Assembly: GCA_021234535.1 (NCBI GenBank)
Contig: CM037849.1
Span: forward strand, 13,621,526-13,685,525
Direction of reading: 5' to 3'
Length of the DNA: 64,000 bases
DNA from: Stichopus chloronotus
Taxonomy: Eukaryota; Echinodermata; Holothuroidea; Aspidochirotida; Stichopodidae
The translations under genes were made by a program, and so were the position numbers. The notes below the pieces were generated by a model. That model saw nothing but the letters and a program-made list of their open reading frames with translations. It was not told where the DNA came from and ran no database searches. How positions within the stretch are numbered: position 1 is the first letter of the stretch; each line of letters starts with the position of its first letter. This document shows, piece after piece, positions 13,700-26,264 of the stretch.

Positions 13700-13872
13700 G
13701 CAAGTGTTTGTAAACATGTGACTTTTTATCGGATTTTAGATGCTCATTGATCCTTGTAGCCAAATGTCTGTGGGTTTCCCCGATATAGCAAGCGTTACAG
13801 CTTGAACAATTGAATTGGTAGACTACATAGGATTTGAGATTTGTTGTAATAGAATCCTTGGTAACAATTTAC
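13700..13872 (-). pseudogene. GIY-YIG endonuclease domain of the Penelope-like element
   Basis: The frame is open from a TAA near 13873 through YVVYQFNCSSCNACYIGE to the HLHK region. The CYIG (GIY-YIG equivalent), the TR..EH helix with its arginine, and the cysteine pair before the motif (CSSC) are all present. In the family this domain nicks the target DNA that primes reverse transcription. The frame is lost just after it, so no intact protein is made. Confidence 0.8.
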
Positions 13873-14121
13873 TCATTTAAAAGGAAGTGAACACAAGTAT
13901 GACATCAATATTAGTACAATGGGGTTTGATCATCTGTCTGATTTTTTGTTTTGTGTGGTAAGAAAAATGTCCAATGTAAGGAAGCTTGTAATATCTAATA
14001 TCGAGGAAAGACTGCTCAGAAGCATTCCTTGGTGATAATTTACTGTCTAGATAAGAAGATACAACTTTATGAATTAAACAAGAAGGAAATTGTTTTCTTC
14101 CTAGAGTTGTGAAAAGTTCTT

Positions 14122-14541
14122 TTAAATCAATGTCGAAGCCTTTCTAGGTTTTGTTAATCTTGTAAATCCTGTCAACAAGGGTTTTAATAAGGCCTGTTTT
14201 GTCAGAAAGGGTATAAAACGAGAAACGTTGGTGAGTAACCCAGTATATAAAGCCTTGTGATACACGGAACTATTGCAAAGATCAGAATTAGAAATTAGTA
14301 CATCTAGAAATGATAGAACATTATCATGTTGTTTCTCAATGGTGAATTGAATATTAGGGTGCTGATTATTGATATAATGCAAGAAGGAGTCCGCGTCATT
14401 CTCATTGTCGAAACAACAGAAAATGTCATCTACATATCTACGGTAGAGATACGGTTTGGCTGGGGCTGACGTGTCATTGAGAAAACAATTTTCGAGATGG
14501 CCCATGAACAAGTTGTCTAATACTGGTGCAAGTATTGGCAA
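14122..14541 (-). pseudogene. Reverse transcriptase fragment of the Penelope-like element
   Basis: A 139-codon segment covers the RT palm with YVDD (two catalytic aspartates) and the thumb approach (FLDVL, then SVYHKALYT). A full PLE RT is several hundred residues longer. The frame shifts near 14200, so the final twenty or so residues of this open frame are out of register. Confidence 0.82.
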
Positions 14542-14649
14542 TGTACCATGCTCGTGATTCGTTTGGAAACGTTAGATCAGAGAGGATGTGTTCTTTCTTA
14601 CAGCTACCTGTCTTACCTTCACTCTCTCTTCCACTTCAGATGTCGTTGC

Positions 14650-16788
14650 TAATTTGGTGTATCAATAAAAAAAAAATAGGATATTGACCCCAAAACCTTC
14701 AGATAATGTCCATATAAGGATTAAGATAAGATGAATGAAATTCCATTTTATGGGACACGGCACATATTGGGTCTACCATTAACAAGTTGAAACTTTAGTG
14801 TTTGTTTGGACCTTTTACTATAGGAGTCGAATGTGCAGGTCTTTAGTATACCAGGTGACTACGTGAGGTCACTTTAACCGTTGTCTTTCAATATTATGGT
14901 ACAAACATCTTCCCAACTTGCTGTCACCTAAAGTTGTCTTCTCTGTACAGACTATCTGTTTTAAACCAAAACATAATCCGTTTTTTCCGTATAGACGAAG
15001 AGTTGATGAAACGAAAACTCTCACTTTGCCTAATTACTGGAAAGCTATTTCATAATTATTCATCTTCTGTTGATGAATACGGTCTGTTTGTGTGTGTCTC
15101 TCTGCATTTTTACATGCTTCATTTTCTGTTGGCCCCGTTTAACTTCATTTGATCACCTATCGCATACATAGGCTATCCTTCTTTACTTTTTAAGGTATGA
15201 TCATTGAGAAGTCAAATTTGCAGTTAGACTGAGACAGCGGACAAGCATCAGATGAGCTCAAATTTAACGCTTGCGAAATATTAATGTCTGAAATCTGACG
15301 GCAGATTGTCATGCATCGCTTCGATCGATCCATCGATCCTGTGAAGGGAGGAAATTAAAGAAGAATATCCAAAGCGAAATTCTCAGAGCGTCACAGAGGC
15401 ATGCAAGCCCAGCTACGATACCGTAAACTAGACATTTATATGTGTTTCCCAGACATGCACGAACTCGACTACCTTGCTTGGATTGTGTATAATGAAGTGT
15501 TATGATGATAATGGTACTGGTGGGTGTGCACTCAGCATGGCAACACTTCATTATAGACTAAGTTTATACGTTTTGTAGAGAGCTCTAGGCTACGCATAGA
15601 GACCCGCACGAACCTACACTGGTTAGTGTATGAACTGCGACGATTTATTGTATGAGGGAATAGAACTTCGCCTACAGCGTCCCGTTTGGAGGACGTCGCA
15701 CGTCGATGGAAGTCCTCCTTTAGAGATACAGCCAAATGAGTGAGTGTATGGATAAATTGAAAAAAAACAAGTGAAAGAATGAACCAATGGATGGATGGAT
15801 AAATGGATGCATTGATGAATCAGTGGATGGATGGATTAATAAATCAATAGATGGATGACTTAATCAATCAATGCGTGAATGAATGAATGAATGAATACAT
15901 AGATGAATGAATGTGTGAATGTATAGTATGACAATTCCTGGTCTACTGATCTACGGACTACTGGCAAAGGCGAAAATAAAACCACATACATATGAGTTTA
16001 CCTAACGGACAAAGCCATCATGAACTTAATCGATACGTAAGAATTAACCCCCCCCCCCAATAACCAAGCATTATCACACTTACTAAGGTGAATGATACAG
16101 TCACATGTGTACTATGTGTCAGGTGTGCAGGTACCTTCCCAGTAATCATGCAGATGCCCTTGGTATACGTGCCAAACATAGAACGATTATTTAATTTGTT
16201 TCGGAAAAGTGAGAAAACGCATAAAAGGACTATCAAATGCCAGTTTCTGGCTTACTCAGACTTGGAGAAGGATTGTTAAGGAGAGGGAAAGTTATTTCCT
16301 AAAGTGTTCTAAACTAACCGTTGGTAATGAGACTACAAAAATTATAAGTAGAGACTAACTTAGAGGAAAAAATACGTCTATCTCTTAACGAACACAAAAT
16401 GTAGTTTGGGTTTAAGATTGTTGTACAGAGATAAAAACATTTAAAGAAAATTGTCATTTTTAAGCTATCCTGTCTTTGAACTGAGAAAACTATTGCGACT
16501 TACATTTCGTGGCTTTAACGAAGGAAAGTTTACTGTTTGTCAAATGATATTAAGTGAAGATACAATTTGTCACACTCTTCTATAATGCATAGTTCTTTCT
16601 CATTTTGAGAAAGACAGAAGATATCATAGTTCACTTTTTTTCTAACAACTGTTCTGTTATTGCAACCATCTGACATGCCTGTACAACCAATGACCAAAGC
16701 ATATATCATGACGTAGGCATACGTCATAATGACGGTGGATTTACTGCTCAATTTGCTTTGTACACAGTGGAACAAAGAACGGGGCATA
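14650..16788. other. Non-coding stretch with tetranucleotide repeats
   Basis: GGAT/AATG-type tetranucleotide repeats are visible at about 15785-15905, and there is a poly-C tract near 16050. No gene is recognised in the rest. Confidence 0.5.
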
Positions 16789-17142
16789 TTAAAGGGAAAT
16801 AGGGAGTTTGTTTTAGAGAAAACATCCATATTTTTTAAACCGATGTTTGTGGACGAAGAATGATATATTATTCAAAATAAGAAAGGACAGTAGCCTTCTT
16901 TTCAAGAAATAAGCTTCTCACAGAGAGAAATTCAGTTATTCCTTACTCGACACTAATTTGTTCACCCAAACTTTTCAAAATTCAAATGATGCATCTTCCA
17001 TTACTCATAACATGCATAATGTTTTGAGGAGGTGAAGCTTTGGTAGATGTTTATTGATGACACTGCATGGTTTAACAATGATTACTGCTATTTTCTTTTG
17101 TATGTCATGTTGGTGTATTCTAAACGCCCTATTTCCCTTTAA
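16789..17142 (+). mobile_element. TTAA-flanked MITE, family A copy 1
   Basis: The body 16793-17138 (346 bp) lies between TTAA at 16789-16792 and TTAA at 17139-17142. The ends are inverted: AGGGAAATAGGG on the left, CCCTATTTCCCT on the right. It aligns end to end with the reverse complement of 46036-46375 and shares long runs such as CAAATGATGCATCTTCC. There is no transposase. The TTAA duplication fits piggyBac-type mobilisation. Small open frames inside it encode the same meaningless peptide in both copies. Confidence 0.95.
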
Positions 17143-18942
17143 AACCGACTTTACACTACTGAAGTATGTGAATAGTGTTGTAGTTCTTACACACAACCTT
17201 AGCATCTTGTGGCATTTATTTTCACCTAAAAGTTCGCTTTGTTTTGCTTCGGTATTTTCTAAAGTAAATGATTTACATCTTGTGCCTCTTTTCTCACGAA
17301 TGGGATGAGAACAATTATTGCTCAGTTCACTTTGCATGGCGGGTATGCGGTTATTGCTCGTGTTAACGAGATGCGACTCATGAAATAATGATGGTCGGTG
17401 CTGGGATTTTAACACGGGCAACTCGTGATTTTTTTTTTTGGGGGGGGGGGACGTATGCGCTACACACGGCTAGGATCACAGCAGGGGGACGTTGCAAATC
17501 AGTCCCTGCTCAGAGGGCGAGGTGTTGCGGCATGGATATGGACTTCGATCGCATGAAGATCTCCCTTGCTTCTCTGAACTGAGAACTATTACAGTTATTA
17601 AACTTGAGAACAAATTTCCACAAAAAAAAATAAATACTTGAAAGTGGACTATGTAGGCTAGATGTCTACGTAATAGCAGGGGCGAAGTTCTGGGAGGTGT
17701 CACCCCCTCCCCTCTGTCGGCAAATGAGTGATCCCATCGGCAAATTTCGAAATTTTCAGTAATACATAAGGCGCCTAGGGTTCCAACAAAACACTGACAG
17801 TGCCATTTATAGGTGATTTAAGTTGCCGACAAAGGGAAGGGCAATTTCTTGGAGGTATTTGTTTTTCAGAAGTTTTCTCACACACTGCGTGTCAACTGAT
17901 TGTGGCGCTCTGCTAAGTCTTCCACAATTATCCCATTGTCCAAAAAACCGGGTGCCTAACTGCAACGCGACGCTGTAACATTGTTTGAAACGATCCGCCA
18001 TGATTTCGCTTTTTAGACCACCTCATTTATTTCCCCCCCACCCCCAACCCCTTAACCTTCAAAACTAAGCTTTTAGCTACACCCCTGCTTGAAAGCACTA
18101 CGTTTTAGTTTTCGTTCCGAAGAATGTATAGGTCCCTCTCTTCTGGGAAACAACATAAATCCATGTATAATAACACTCGAGAAATGAAGTTTCCGGCCAT
18201 ATGGGGGAAATAAAAAGCTTCACCCTCAATATTTTCTTCGCTCCTCCGAACATGTTCTCTTGTAAAGCAGGGAGTGTTCAATTCTTGACGTAATATTGGT
18301 AACAACCATCGCAATTCACATGCGCATAGTGACATCGACACGTGACATGGACATGTGCTATTGACCACGTTGTTTTAAAAGCTAAATTTTCACTGTAAGT
18401 ATCGATATACTTTAGTATATTTTGACCTGCTATTTTTTCTTCCTTTTTGTGTGTGTGTGTGTTTGTATTATTTCGTCCGTTTCGCTGTGTCATACTTTTT
18501 TTTTCTCTCTGGTTGTCATCGATATTATCATTTTTATGAATAATTTCATTTTAAGCCATTTCGATAACAGACCGGTGCATTGTATTTTTTGTATTAATGA
18601 GCGTGATAGTGCAGGATGTCACATTAATTAAAATCTGACAAAAGTGGGTACCTTGCTGCCAGAAAATACTTTTTCAAGAAGAGATGGCAAGAAAATGAAA
18701 TGAAACTGGTATTTATAGATCCGTCTTTAGACTTGTCGCTACTGTCTCAAATCAGTCTATCATTCTCTTTTGATAATTGTTTCTTATTTTAGTTTTTCGT
18801 GTCGTTACTCTTGCTTTATCTCTATTTATCTCTGCAATGCTGTTTGCTTATCTAGTCACCTGTCCTTTTGATAGCTAAACCTAGCAATGGCGTAAATGCG
18901 AGGGTTTCACAAAACATCGATATAAATACGAAAGCACAGTGT

Positions 18943-18948
<6 letters not shown>
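17143..18948. other. Non-coding stretch, no gene recognised
   Basis: It contains poly-G (about 17442-17451) and poly-C tracts and unremarkable AT-rich DNA. No coding exon is supported. Confidence 0.4.
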
Positions 18949-19035
<87 letters not shown>

Positions 19036-19165
19036 ATATGTATATATACATATACATATATACATATATATATATACATATATAAGCACAGTGTAAGGGA
19101 TATATATATATATGTATATATATATACATATACATATATATATATGTGTATATATATATATATAT
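18949..19165. repeat. (AT)n/(ATAC) array with an internal 152-bp duplication
   Basis: A long AT run is followed by TATG/TATACA variants. The unique word AAGCACAGTGTAAGGGATAT occurs twice, 152 bp apart (18932 and 19084), showing that the microsatellite and its flank were duplicated as a unit. Ile-Tyr open frames on both strands are artefacts. Confidence 0.92.
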
Positions 19166-19169
19166 CAGG

Positions 19170-22100
19170 TGTTTGGCCAAAAAAGATCTCTACAACTTGC
19201 TTGAAGGTTTCATTAACTCACTTGTTAGTGTTCATTTACGTACATCAAAAGTGTGGCACAAACTCTAATGAATTACATTTATATGTGAGCCTACACAAAT
19301 TGTTGCGTTAGTGCTGGGTGTAAGCTGTGATCCAAATTATATGGTCAGCTTCATCCATAGATCTCTTTAGCTGACGTCACTTATTCTCATTTCTACATTT
19401 ATATGGTTCGTGTTTTAATACACAGGGACTGTCAGATTGAGATATATTCAACCGGCTGCAAGAATTGAAAAATTCAAAGTCTTTTTTTTCTGTATACATA
19501 CAGGGAACTGTGAACATATACTTCACGCCGCATTTAATAAGCATTTGCATAGTGCGTCCCACAAATAAAACAGGCTTACTTCTCCTTCTCCGGCCTCCAA
19601 ATAACACATTTTCGATGTAGTAGTGCCATTTCCCCTAAAGTCATAAGTCTAGTCAATGTTACAGCGAATTACAGAGATGCGTATCAATTTCAGTCTGACG
19701 TATATGTTGTGTTTCGCTTGATTTAGTCGACAAAGTAAAATCGGATTATAGCACCCACTGGTTTGGAGTCTACACTATAGAAGCCTACGACACTACAGCA
19801 TTGATGTTGAATGCGATGGGATTACTTCGTACCTACTCTCCGCACACAACATACCTTATGGTTAACGCATATCCCCCATACTTATAATTAGTCTATGAGG
19901 CCATACCTAATATAGCTCTTGCGTCTCTGCGTGACGTATGGTGACGTCATCATTTTCTTTTTCTTCGCCATCGTCGGCATTGCTGAATTATTCTGTTCCA
20001 GTTTTGTTCGAGACGGGAACGTTTTTTTTTATCGATTTACCCCCAAAATGATTTAACAATCTCTTTTTTTTTTCTGGGAAGTCAAAGGTTTTGTGAGCAA
20101 TACAATGTGCAACGACAATGTGCAGCGGTTATCCGCTGGAGTCGCAAGAGTGAAAGGGTATAGGCCTACCTGCGGAGCTTGGGACGGCGGTCTGATGCGA
20201 TCTTGGGGGATGTCTTTATCCAAATATTGTCAGGCACACTCTGGGCGAACTGAAGGTATCGCTCCGCTAAGATAATCTTAGCACAGTTTTAGCTATCTTG
20301 TAAGTGATGATTAGCGCCACATGAGCCCCCCCCCCCCCCACACACACACACACCAGAAGGATACATCCCACATTGCCACTGTCTCAAATATCCAGTTGAG
20401 TCTTGTCTGCCTGTGGCTGAATTCAGCCTCAGTGTAACGGTCTATTACATGAACTGTAAAGGCGTATCTGCCCACATGAAGTCCTATACATTGCCAAACC
20501 GTCGCGTGCTACCATGGAACATAAATGTTTACCTGTACCTCGCGACCGTCGTTTTCTTGTCAGGGCTTAGACGACGGACGCCCTGCTAAGGCAATGGGAC
20601 CGATTTGAGAAATTCACGGCACCGGTATATTTTACAACTTTACAGTAGTTTCCGCCCCCCCCCCCCCCCCCCCGTTATAATGCCCATCCGTTTTGTAAGA
20701 GAAGCGCCATTCAACAGTTAACCGTCTAAAAGATCAGGCTGAAAGAAATAATCGAGCGATGGGGAAGGTGAAATCGTAAGCTATCTGTCACTCTTACTCA
20801 ATCTTCATGTTAAGCACTTAGATAAATGGCTGGCTGATGACGTCATCATCAGAACCTCAATGGTACAAAATTTTGGAGTTTACTAGCGTTACAGTTTCTC
20901 GGTCTGAGGGTCTTCTTTTTTTTTTCTTATCATGTTGAATAATTTGACTTAAGGAGAAAAATGGTAGCATAGCAGCCCTCCATGATCATGTGGTTACGAA
21001 GCAGAGGAAACCAGCTCCGGATAAGACCGAAGAGTTGAAAGACACTTTCACATTGTCAATCTTTCTTATTCCTATTTTTTTTTGTTTTACTGTATTAATC
21101 CCCATGAAAGGCGTGTGTGGTATGTTATCCCGGCCGCATGCTAACCAACCGACAGAGATGAAAGCAATAAAGAAGATACTTGGCGCAGACAATCGAATTT
21201 ACATCGATCGCAATCACAAAATACCAATTTGGAGAAGCAGCGCGCAGTGTGACGCAAGCGACTTAAGCGCTGTCTGTCAGAGGGAGAGAAAAAATATTCA
21301 TTCCAGTACAGCGAGAATTTTCCCCAAACTGTCATTTGCTTCATGACTTAAATAATGAAAGAGAAAAGACTGATGGGAAATGAAGATAAGAAAACTACTC
21401 AGGATCCCAAATCTTACTTTCAAGGTTCATCAAAGGACAACGTAATTTCGTGGCAACCTGGATGAGGTTTTTCTGTCTCCAACTCTCTCTTCATCTCTTT
21501 GTATTTTTTGGGGGGGGCGAGAAACGCTTTTAAAAGAGACGCTGTGTATTAAGTGACATTCTTTGTTTGGAACAGTTGAATGAAAAGTTGCTATAAACAG
21601 AATGAAATAGGGAACAAGAAAGAGATACAAAGGAAAGCCTTACAAATTATTTTTAGCTCGAGGGGGAGGAGAAAAATGAAAGTCAGAGCTAATACGCTTC
21701 ATATTTTTGTCTATCAAAGTCATTTATCGGGGTTGTAAAATGTAAAGATGCCCTGAGACTGGTGAGACCGGTGAGACCGAGTTGATCCCTGTTTAAGAGG
21801 ATGCACTGGGATGCACTGGTCGTTGCCATGGGTGACACGTGAAGGTTACCAACACGAAGTTATTTATCCAGGATGTTCAACATAAATCCATCACATTGAG
21901 TCGGGTAAAACCGGGGGGGGGGGACACGGTAATCACGTGATTGTGTGATTGATGTTCCAGGGGATTTTGTACACCTGGCATCAAAACGAGTTAACACTTT
22001 AGTGAAAACGGTACGGTAGGCATTGATTTTACGAATTCTTGGCGCCCTCTCAAGACAAAAATACTGTTTGAAAGTTCATAACCTCGCTCTCTCATTTTTA

Positions 22101-23760
22101 TAAAGTTTTCACACCTCAACGCACGCATGTGTTCCTTATAGATCCTCTTATTTCAGTGACGAAACTAAAAGTAAACAGTGACTTTTTTTTTTCAGGGATA
22201 CTTACATTTTAAGGTTTTGCAAGTCCTGGCAAACATCAAACCACTGGCGATTATTTTCGCAAGCTTCCGTGAGGTGGCTAAAATTATAGACGAAAAAGTT
22301 CACCCAAATCCCAAGTTTGCCTGAACTTTTTTTGAAACGTAATTCTGTACTCCGAAGAAACTAGACTGATCGTTGATTAATGACATGTTCACTACGCGTT
22401 TTTTGGCCTAGTGATGTTGCAGATAGGCTAGCAAACACTTTCTAGTCGTATCATCTGTGTGTAACTTCATCCTTATTTCATCTCTATATAGTTATTTGAT
22501 AACGAGGCTGGTTTAATCTATCACCATAACTGTGACTGTAACTTTCAGTCTCGTTATGAATACTATTAAAAAGAAAAATTGCAATGAGAAAAGTAGTTAA
22601 AGAGACTGAGGAGTGATTACAAAAAGCTTTTATAGAGCTTGTCAGGGTAATCACCCCTGAAAAAGAAAGAAGGAAACAAATCTAAATCAATATACAAAAA
22701 CAAACGAAAAAGAGAACAAACAGCAAAGAAAAAAAGAAGACAAAGAAGAACGAAGAAAAATGAGTAACAGGTGAAATTGATCATGCTTACAAACTAAGTC
22801 CTGTTTACAAACTAAGTGAACCATATCGTTCCAGAGGTAAATTTTACAGCTCTGTGTCACATATCATCGTGCTTTTATTTTTGCCTAGAAAATCTCCCTG
22901 TACCCCCCGTACAGTGAAGACTACGGGGGTACGGTGATCGCTTCCCCATGGCAGGGATCGACTTGTAATGCATAACACACAGCAGATGAAACTTTGAACA
23001 GTCTCTTTATCTCTTTAAAAAAATGCTGTGGTCATTACTATGACTCTACAAGTTTCAAAGGTTTTTTTTTCCTTCATCAAAAAATTTAAAAAAAAAAGAA
23101 AAAAATGTAACGCTTCTCCCTCACCAGCAGCTCAGAAAATTTCATTCACGTCTTTGTTAATATATTTACTCAGACAGATACCAGAAAGGACAAACGCTCA
23201 TTTGTCATCTTCCTTTTGTCATCTCTTTTTCTCCATCACTAGCTTTCTCTCACTCTGTCTCCCGCCACTGTCTCTTTCTCTCTCTATCTCTAGTTTCATT
23301 CCTTTTCATGTTCTTTTAATTTCTCACCTCTTGTCACTCACGTCACGCCTTCATTTTCACCGAGAGAGAAAGAAAAAAAAAGAGGAAAAGTCCAAAGTGT
23401 CGCATAGTATTTCAAGAAATAGGCAAAACTAAACCGTACCTCCCCCCCCCCCCCCTCTCGCACACCGGTGGGAAATTAGAGCAGCCATTCCTGTCACAGA
23501 ATTCTGTCAAATCACTGGAGTCTATTTATAGATTTGCACACCGAAGACGCACATTTCTTCTTCACAATTAGCAGTTTCTTATACGTTTTTTTTTAATGTC
23601 TTTCTTACATGCTTTCCTCAGTTCCTGTTTGTCAGAACAAAATACGTGCTTTATAGTCAGTAGAATTGTACACTGTGGCTTAAAACCCATCCAAACACCT
23701 ACTGACTAAACGTACATGACTCACTATGATGGACATGTACATGGTATAGTGCATTCGCCC
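19170..23760. other. Non-coding stretch, no gene recognised
   Basis: It holds poly-C/G tracts at about 20329, 20656, 21914 and 23443, a CT-rich tract at about 23200-23300, and a TGATGACGTCATCA palindrome near 20838 that equals the ends of the 51-53 kb element. The longest open frame (20990-21346) resembles no family. Confidence 0.4.
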
Positions 23761-23764
23761 GGTG

Positions 23765-24165
23765 CGAAAGCCTGTTAGTGCAATGCGAGTAAAAATTAAT
23801 ATGTTAGTACAACTTATTAATTTGGTCTTACAAATTAAGTATCTGTTCTTACGACAGTATTAATTCGTTATTACAAATTAATTATTTGTAATTACAAATG
23901 ATTAAGTTGTCTTTGTAAATTATTTGTCACAACAAATTAATCTTTTGTTACATATTTTGTTACTACAAGTGATAAATTTGTTATTTCAAATTTATTTTGT
24001 TATTGCAAACTACATCAATTTGTTATTACAGATTATTAATTTGTTATTACAGATTATCAATTTGTTATTACAAATTAATTTTTGAAAAGCAAATCAATAA
24101 TAATAACAAGTTAATAATTTGCTGTTACAAATGATTAACTTTCATTTGCATGACGCAGGCTTTCG
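23765..24165. mobile_element. AT-rich element with inverted ends
   Basis: A perfect 10-bp inverted repeat (CGAAAGCCTG at 23765-23774, CAGGCTTTCG at 24156-24165) bounds 401 bp. The interior consists of a degenerate ~20-bp AT-rich tandem unit resembling AATTTGTTATTACAAATTA, itself nearly palindromic. There is no ORF. A clear target duplication was not found, so a small MITE is likely but the class is unknown. Confidence 0.6.
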
Positions 24166-24169
24166 TAGC

Positions 24170-26264
24170 TTACTGTGTAGGTTGACCCGGTACCGAGAGT
24201 TAGGTGGAGGTTAGCCTGTTTACTGAAATAGAGCCCATATGTACCGTACGAACGTCAATTAGGAGAATCCAGAAAGTAAGCCTAGAAATGGAAATTTTAG
24301 GATAAGTGCATATTTACATGGAAGTGTGTCAACAAAAGGTGGAGTAGAGGGTGAACAAGAGGAAACATTTTCATCGTTCAAGCTTTCTACGAAGGGTGAT
24401 CATTGTGCAAAACATAACATATTATATTGAGGAAAAAAAAACAGTGAATCTATTTATTTTAATATTAAAAGTTAAGAGACTCAGAATATTGCTTTGTGGT
24501 TTTTGCTATCATAACACAAACTTAAAATAACTTTTTTTTTTCTTCTTTTTTTTTTGCATGACTACAAAGTTTAGCATCAACACAATATTAGACAGTTTTC
24601 TTTACTTCTGAGAATTTTTTTCGTCTTCTCTAATGTATGTTCTTTTATTGATATTGTTATGTTTTTTTTAGAACATTTTTGTCAATGATTATCATATCTC
24701 TGACCTAATGAAAAACTTATTCGAAATTTTCGTTATGTTTTTATTTGTAAACTGTTTAACCGTTTATTTTCTGCGAGTACACGCGAACTTCTTTTTAAGC
24801 ATATATATATATACACTAGTCATCAACGGAGGTCAGTAACATATGTTGCAATTTCACCCTCAAGTCATCCAAGCAATCAGATAGCCGTAAGATGACTCAT
24901 GAGATGCTCGCTTACCTGTTGTTGCAGATTCCAACATCCTACAATCCATTTCTCACGACTAATCCCCACTCTAAAATTCACCTATACTTTTCTCTTTCCT
25001 TTATAATAACTTCGCATAGCATTTGCGATTTCTCAGTCGGTGCATATGATGTTTTGTCCTGGGGATGTTCTGTTCTGGGGATATTTTACATTATTTTCCT
25101 TTATAATTTTCATAAATTCCTATCTTACCTCAATTTTGTCATTTAGATCATACTATATTTCTCTCTCTCTTCAGATGAAACTTGTCAGAAATGAAAAACG
25201 TGCATAAGCGTAAACCACTTGACAGATGTCGCCATATTTCTCTGAACTAGTCTTTATATCCTCCAGAAGATAACAAATTTAATTTTGTTTTTATCTTTTG
25301 ATGTCTCGTACCCATTTTATACCTTGAGGGAATATAATATCACAACGACTGAATTATGAACATTCATTTTCGATTCATCAGACAGCACGAACTCATGCTT
25401 AGTCTCACATAAATCGGGTTCTAGCTCCGAGATGAACGAGACTCAGACCTGGCGTGGATTACTGTTGCCTGGTACATCCACATGAAATGCTGAGAGGAAT
25501 CTGTCATGACAGTCAATCCTCACATGGTATCATGAAATGTTTATTCCTTCTCGAGAGGAACATACGCTAACCATATCTGGATATCACGTCATCTTCTGTC
25601 ATGCAGAAAAGGTCATCTCGAGACGTGATTGTAGCGCATTATGTGTATTTTGTGAGAACTAGGTATAGGTCATGAATCATACAGCATAAATATTCAATCT
25701 TCTTCAGTGGAATTGCTGAAAACAGTGTAACAAGAACACTCTAACAGGAACATTGTAAGACTTCTATTTGTTGCTCTTGCAACTTGTTTTGTTACAATAA
25801 GAAATCGTATACAGGGACTTTAAATGTATTATGCAATAGTTCTGAGCGGATTAGTGAGGCCACTTTGCGCGTCCTACATTTTGACCATTACAGCATTTAC
25901 ATGACATTTCCTGAACCTTGTTTGTAACTCAAGTCGGTTCCCGCATGTCGTTAACGTTTGAGTCATCGCTAATACCGAAATTGTGTATGTGATATAGACA
26001 AAGCTGGGAGAAATCCGTCATGCTTGAAAGGCATTAATATACAATATCGTCCACTTGCAGAAGCGGAAGCTGAATAAAGTGACAGGAACATTGTAAAACG
26101 TAGAGCTTGTTTACACGTTGAGTTTGTTTTTGCCACGGTAACTATATATAAGGACTTTTTAATTTGTTGAAACAATGGTGCTCAGTCTCGAAACGTCATC
26201 ATACGTAATTACAGCAACTATATATATCACCTAATTAACGTCTGCCACAACTTGAATTGACCAT
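24170..26264. other. Non-coding stretch, no gene recognised
   Basis: AT-rich with poly-T runs. No coding exon or second-copy repeat was recognised. Confidence 0.4.

Larger units (their letters stand above)
13560..14640 (-). mobile_element. Penelope-like element fragment (RT plus GIY-YIG), broken
   Basis: Reading on the minus strand, a reverse-transcriptase segment occupies 14541-14122. It has LAPVLDNLFMGHLE, then the catalytic YVDDIF box, then a VLSFLDVLI motif. After a frameshift near 14200, the next part (about 14190-13880) holds an in-frame TAG, then GFDIDLKELF and RYYKLPYIGHFS, typical of the RT-to-nuclease linker. The last part, near 13850-13690, reads CSSCNACYIGETHRHLATR, the GIY-YIG endonuclease core of Penelope-like elements, followed by INEHL and a HVYKHLH segment. 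Another frameshift lies near 13680. The N-terminal half of the RT is missing or unrecognisable past about 14640, and the usual GSP motif before LAPVL is changed. With at least two stops and three frame changes, this copy is dead. Confidence 0.88.

Noticed and set aside
17054..17308. Open frame sharing a peptide (IFFCMSCWCI) with one at 45932-46120 on the other strand
   Set aside because: The shared peptide comes from the right half of the two MITE A copies; there is no start, domain or conservation of frame beyond that.
18852..19311. Several open frames of alternating Ile-Tyr on both strands
   Set aside because: Pure translation of the (AT)n array; the same happens at 7770-8090 and 10047-10259.
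20990..21346. 118-codon open frame
   Set aside because: No recognisable family, no splice context and antisense frames of similar length, so treated as chance.
23028..23432. 134-codon Ser/Leu-rich open frame
   Set aside because: Lies in a poly-T/CT-rich tract; composition follows the DNA and no domain is seen.
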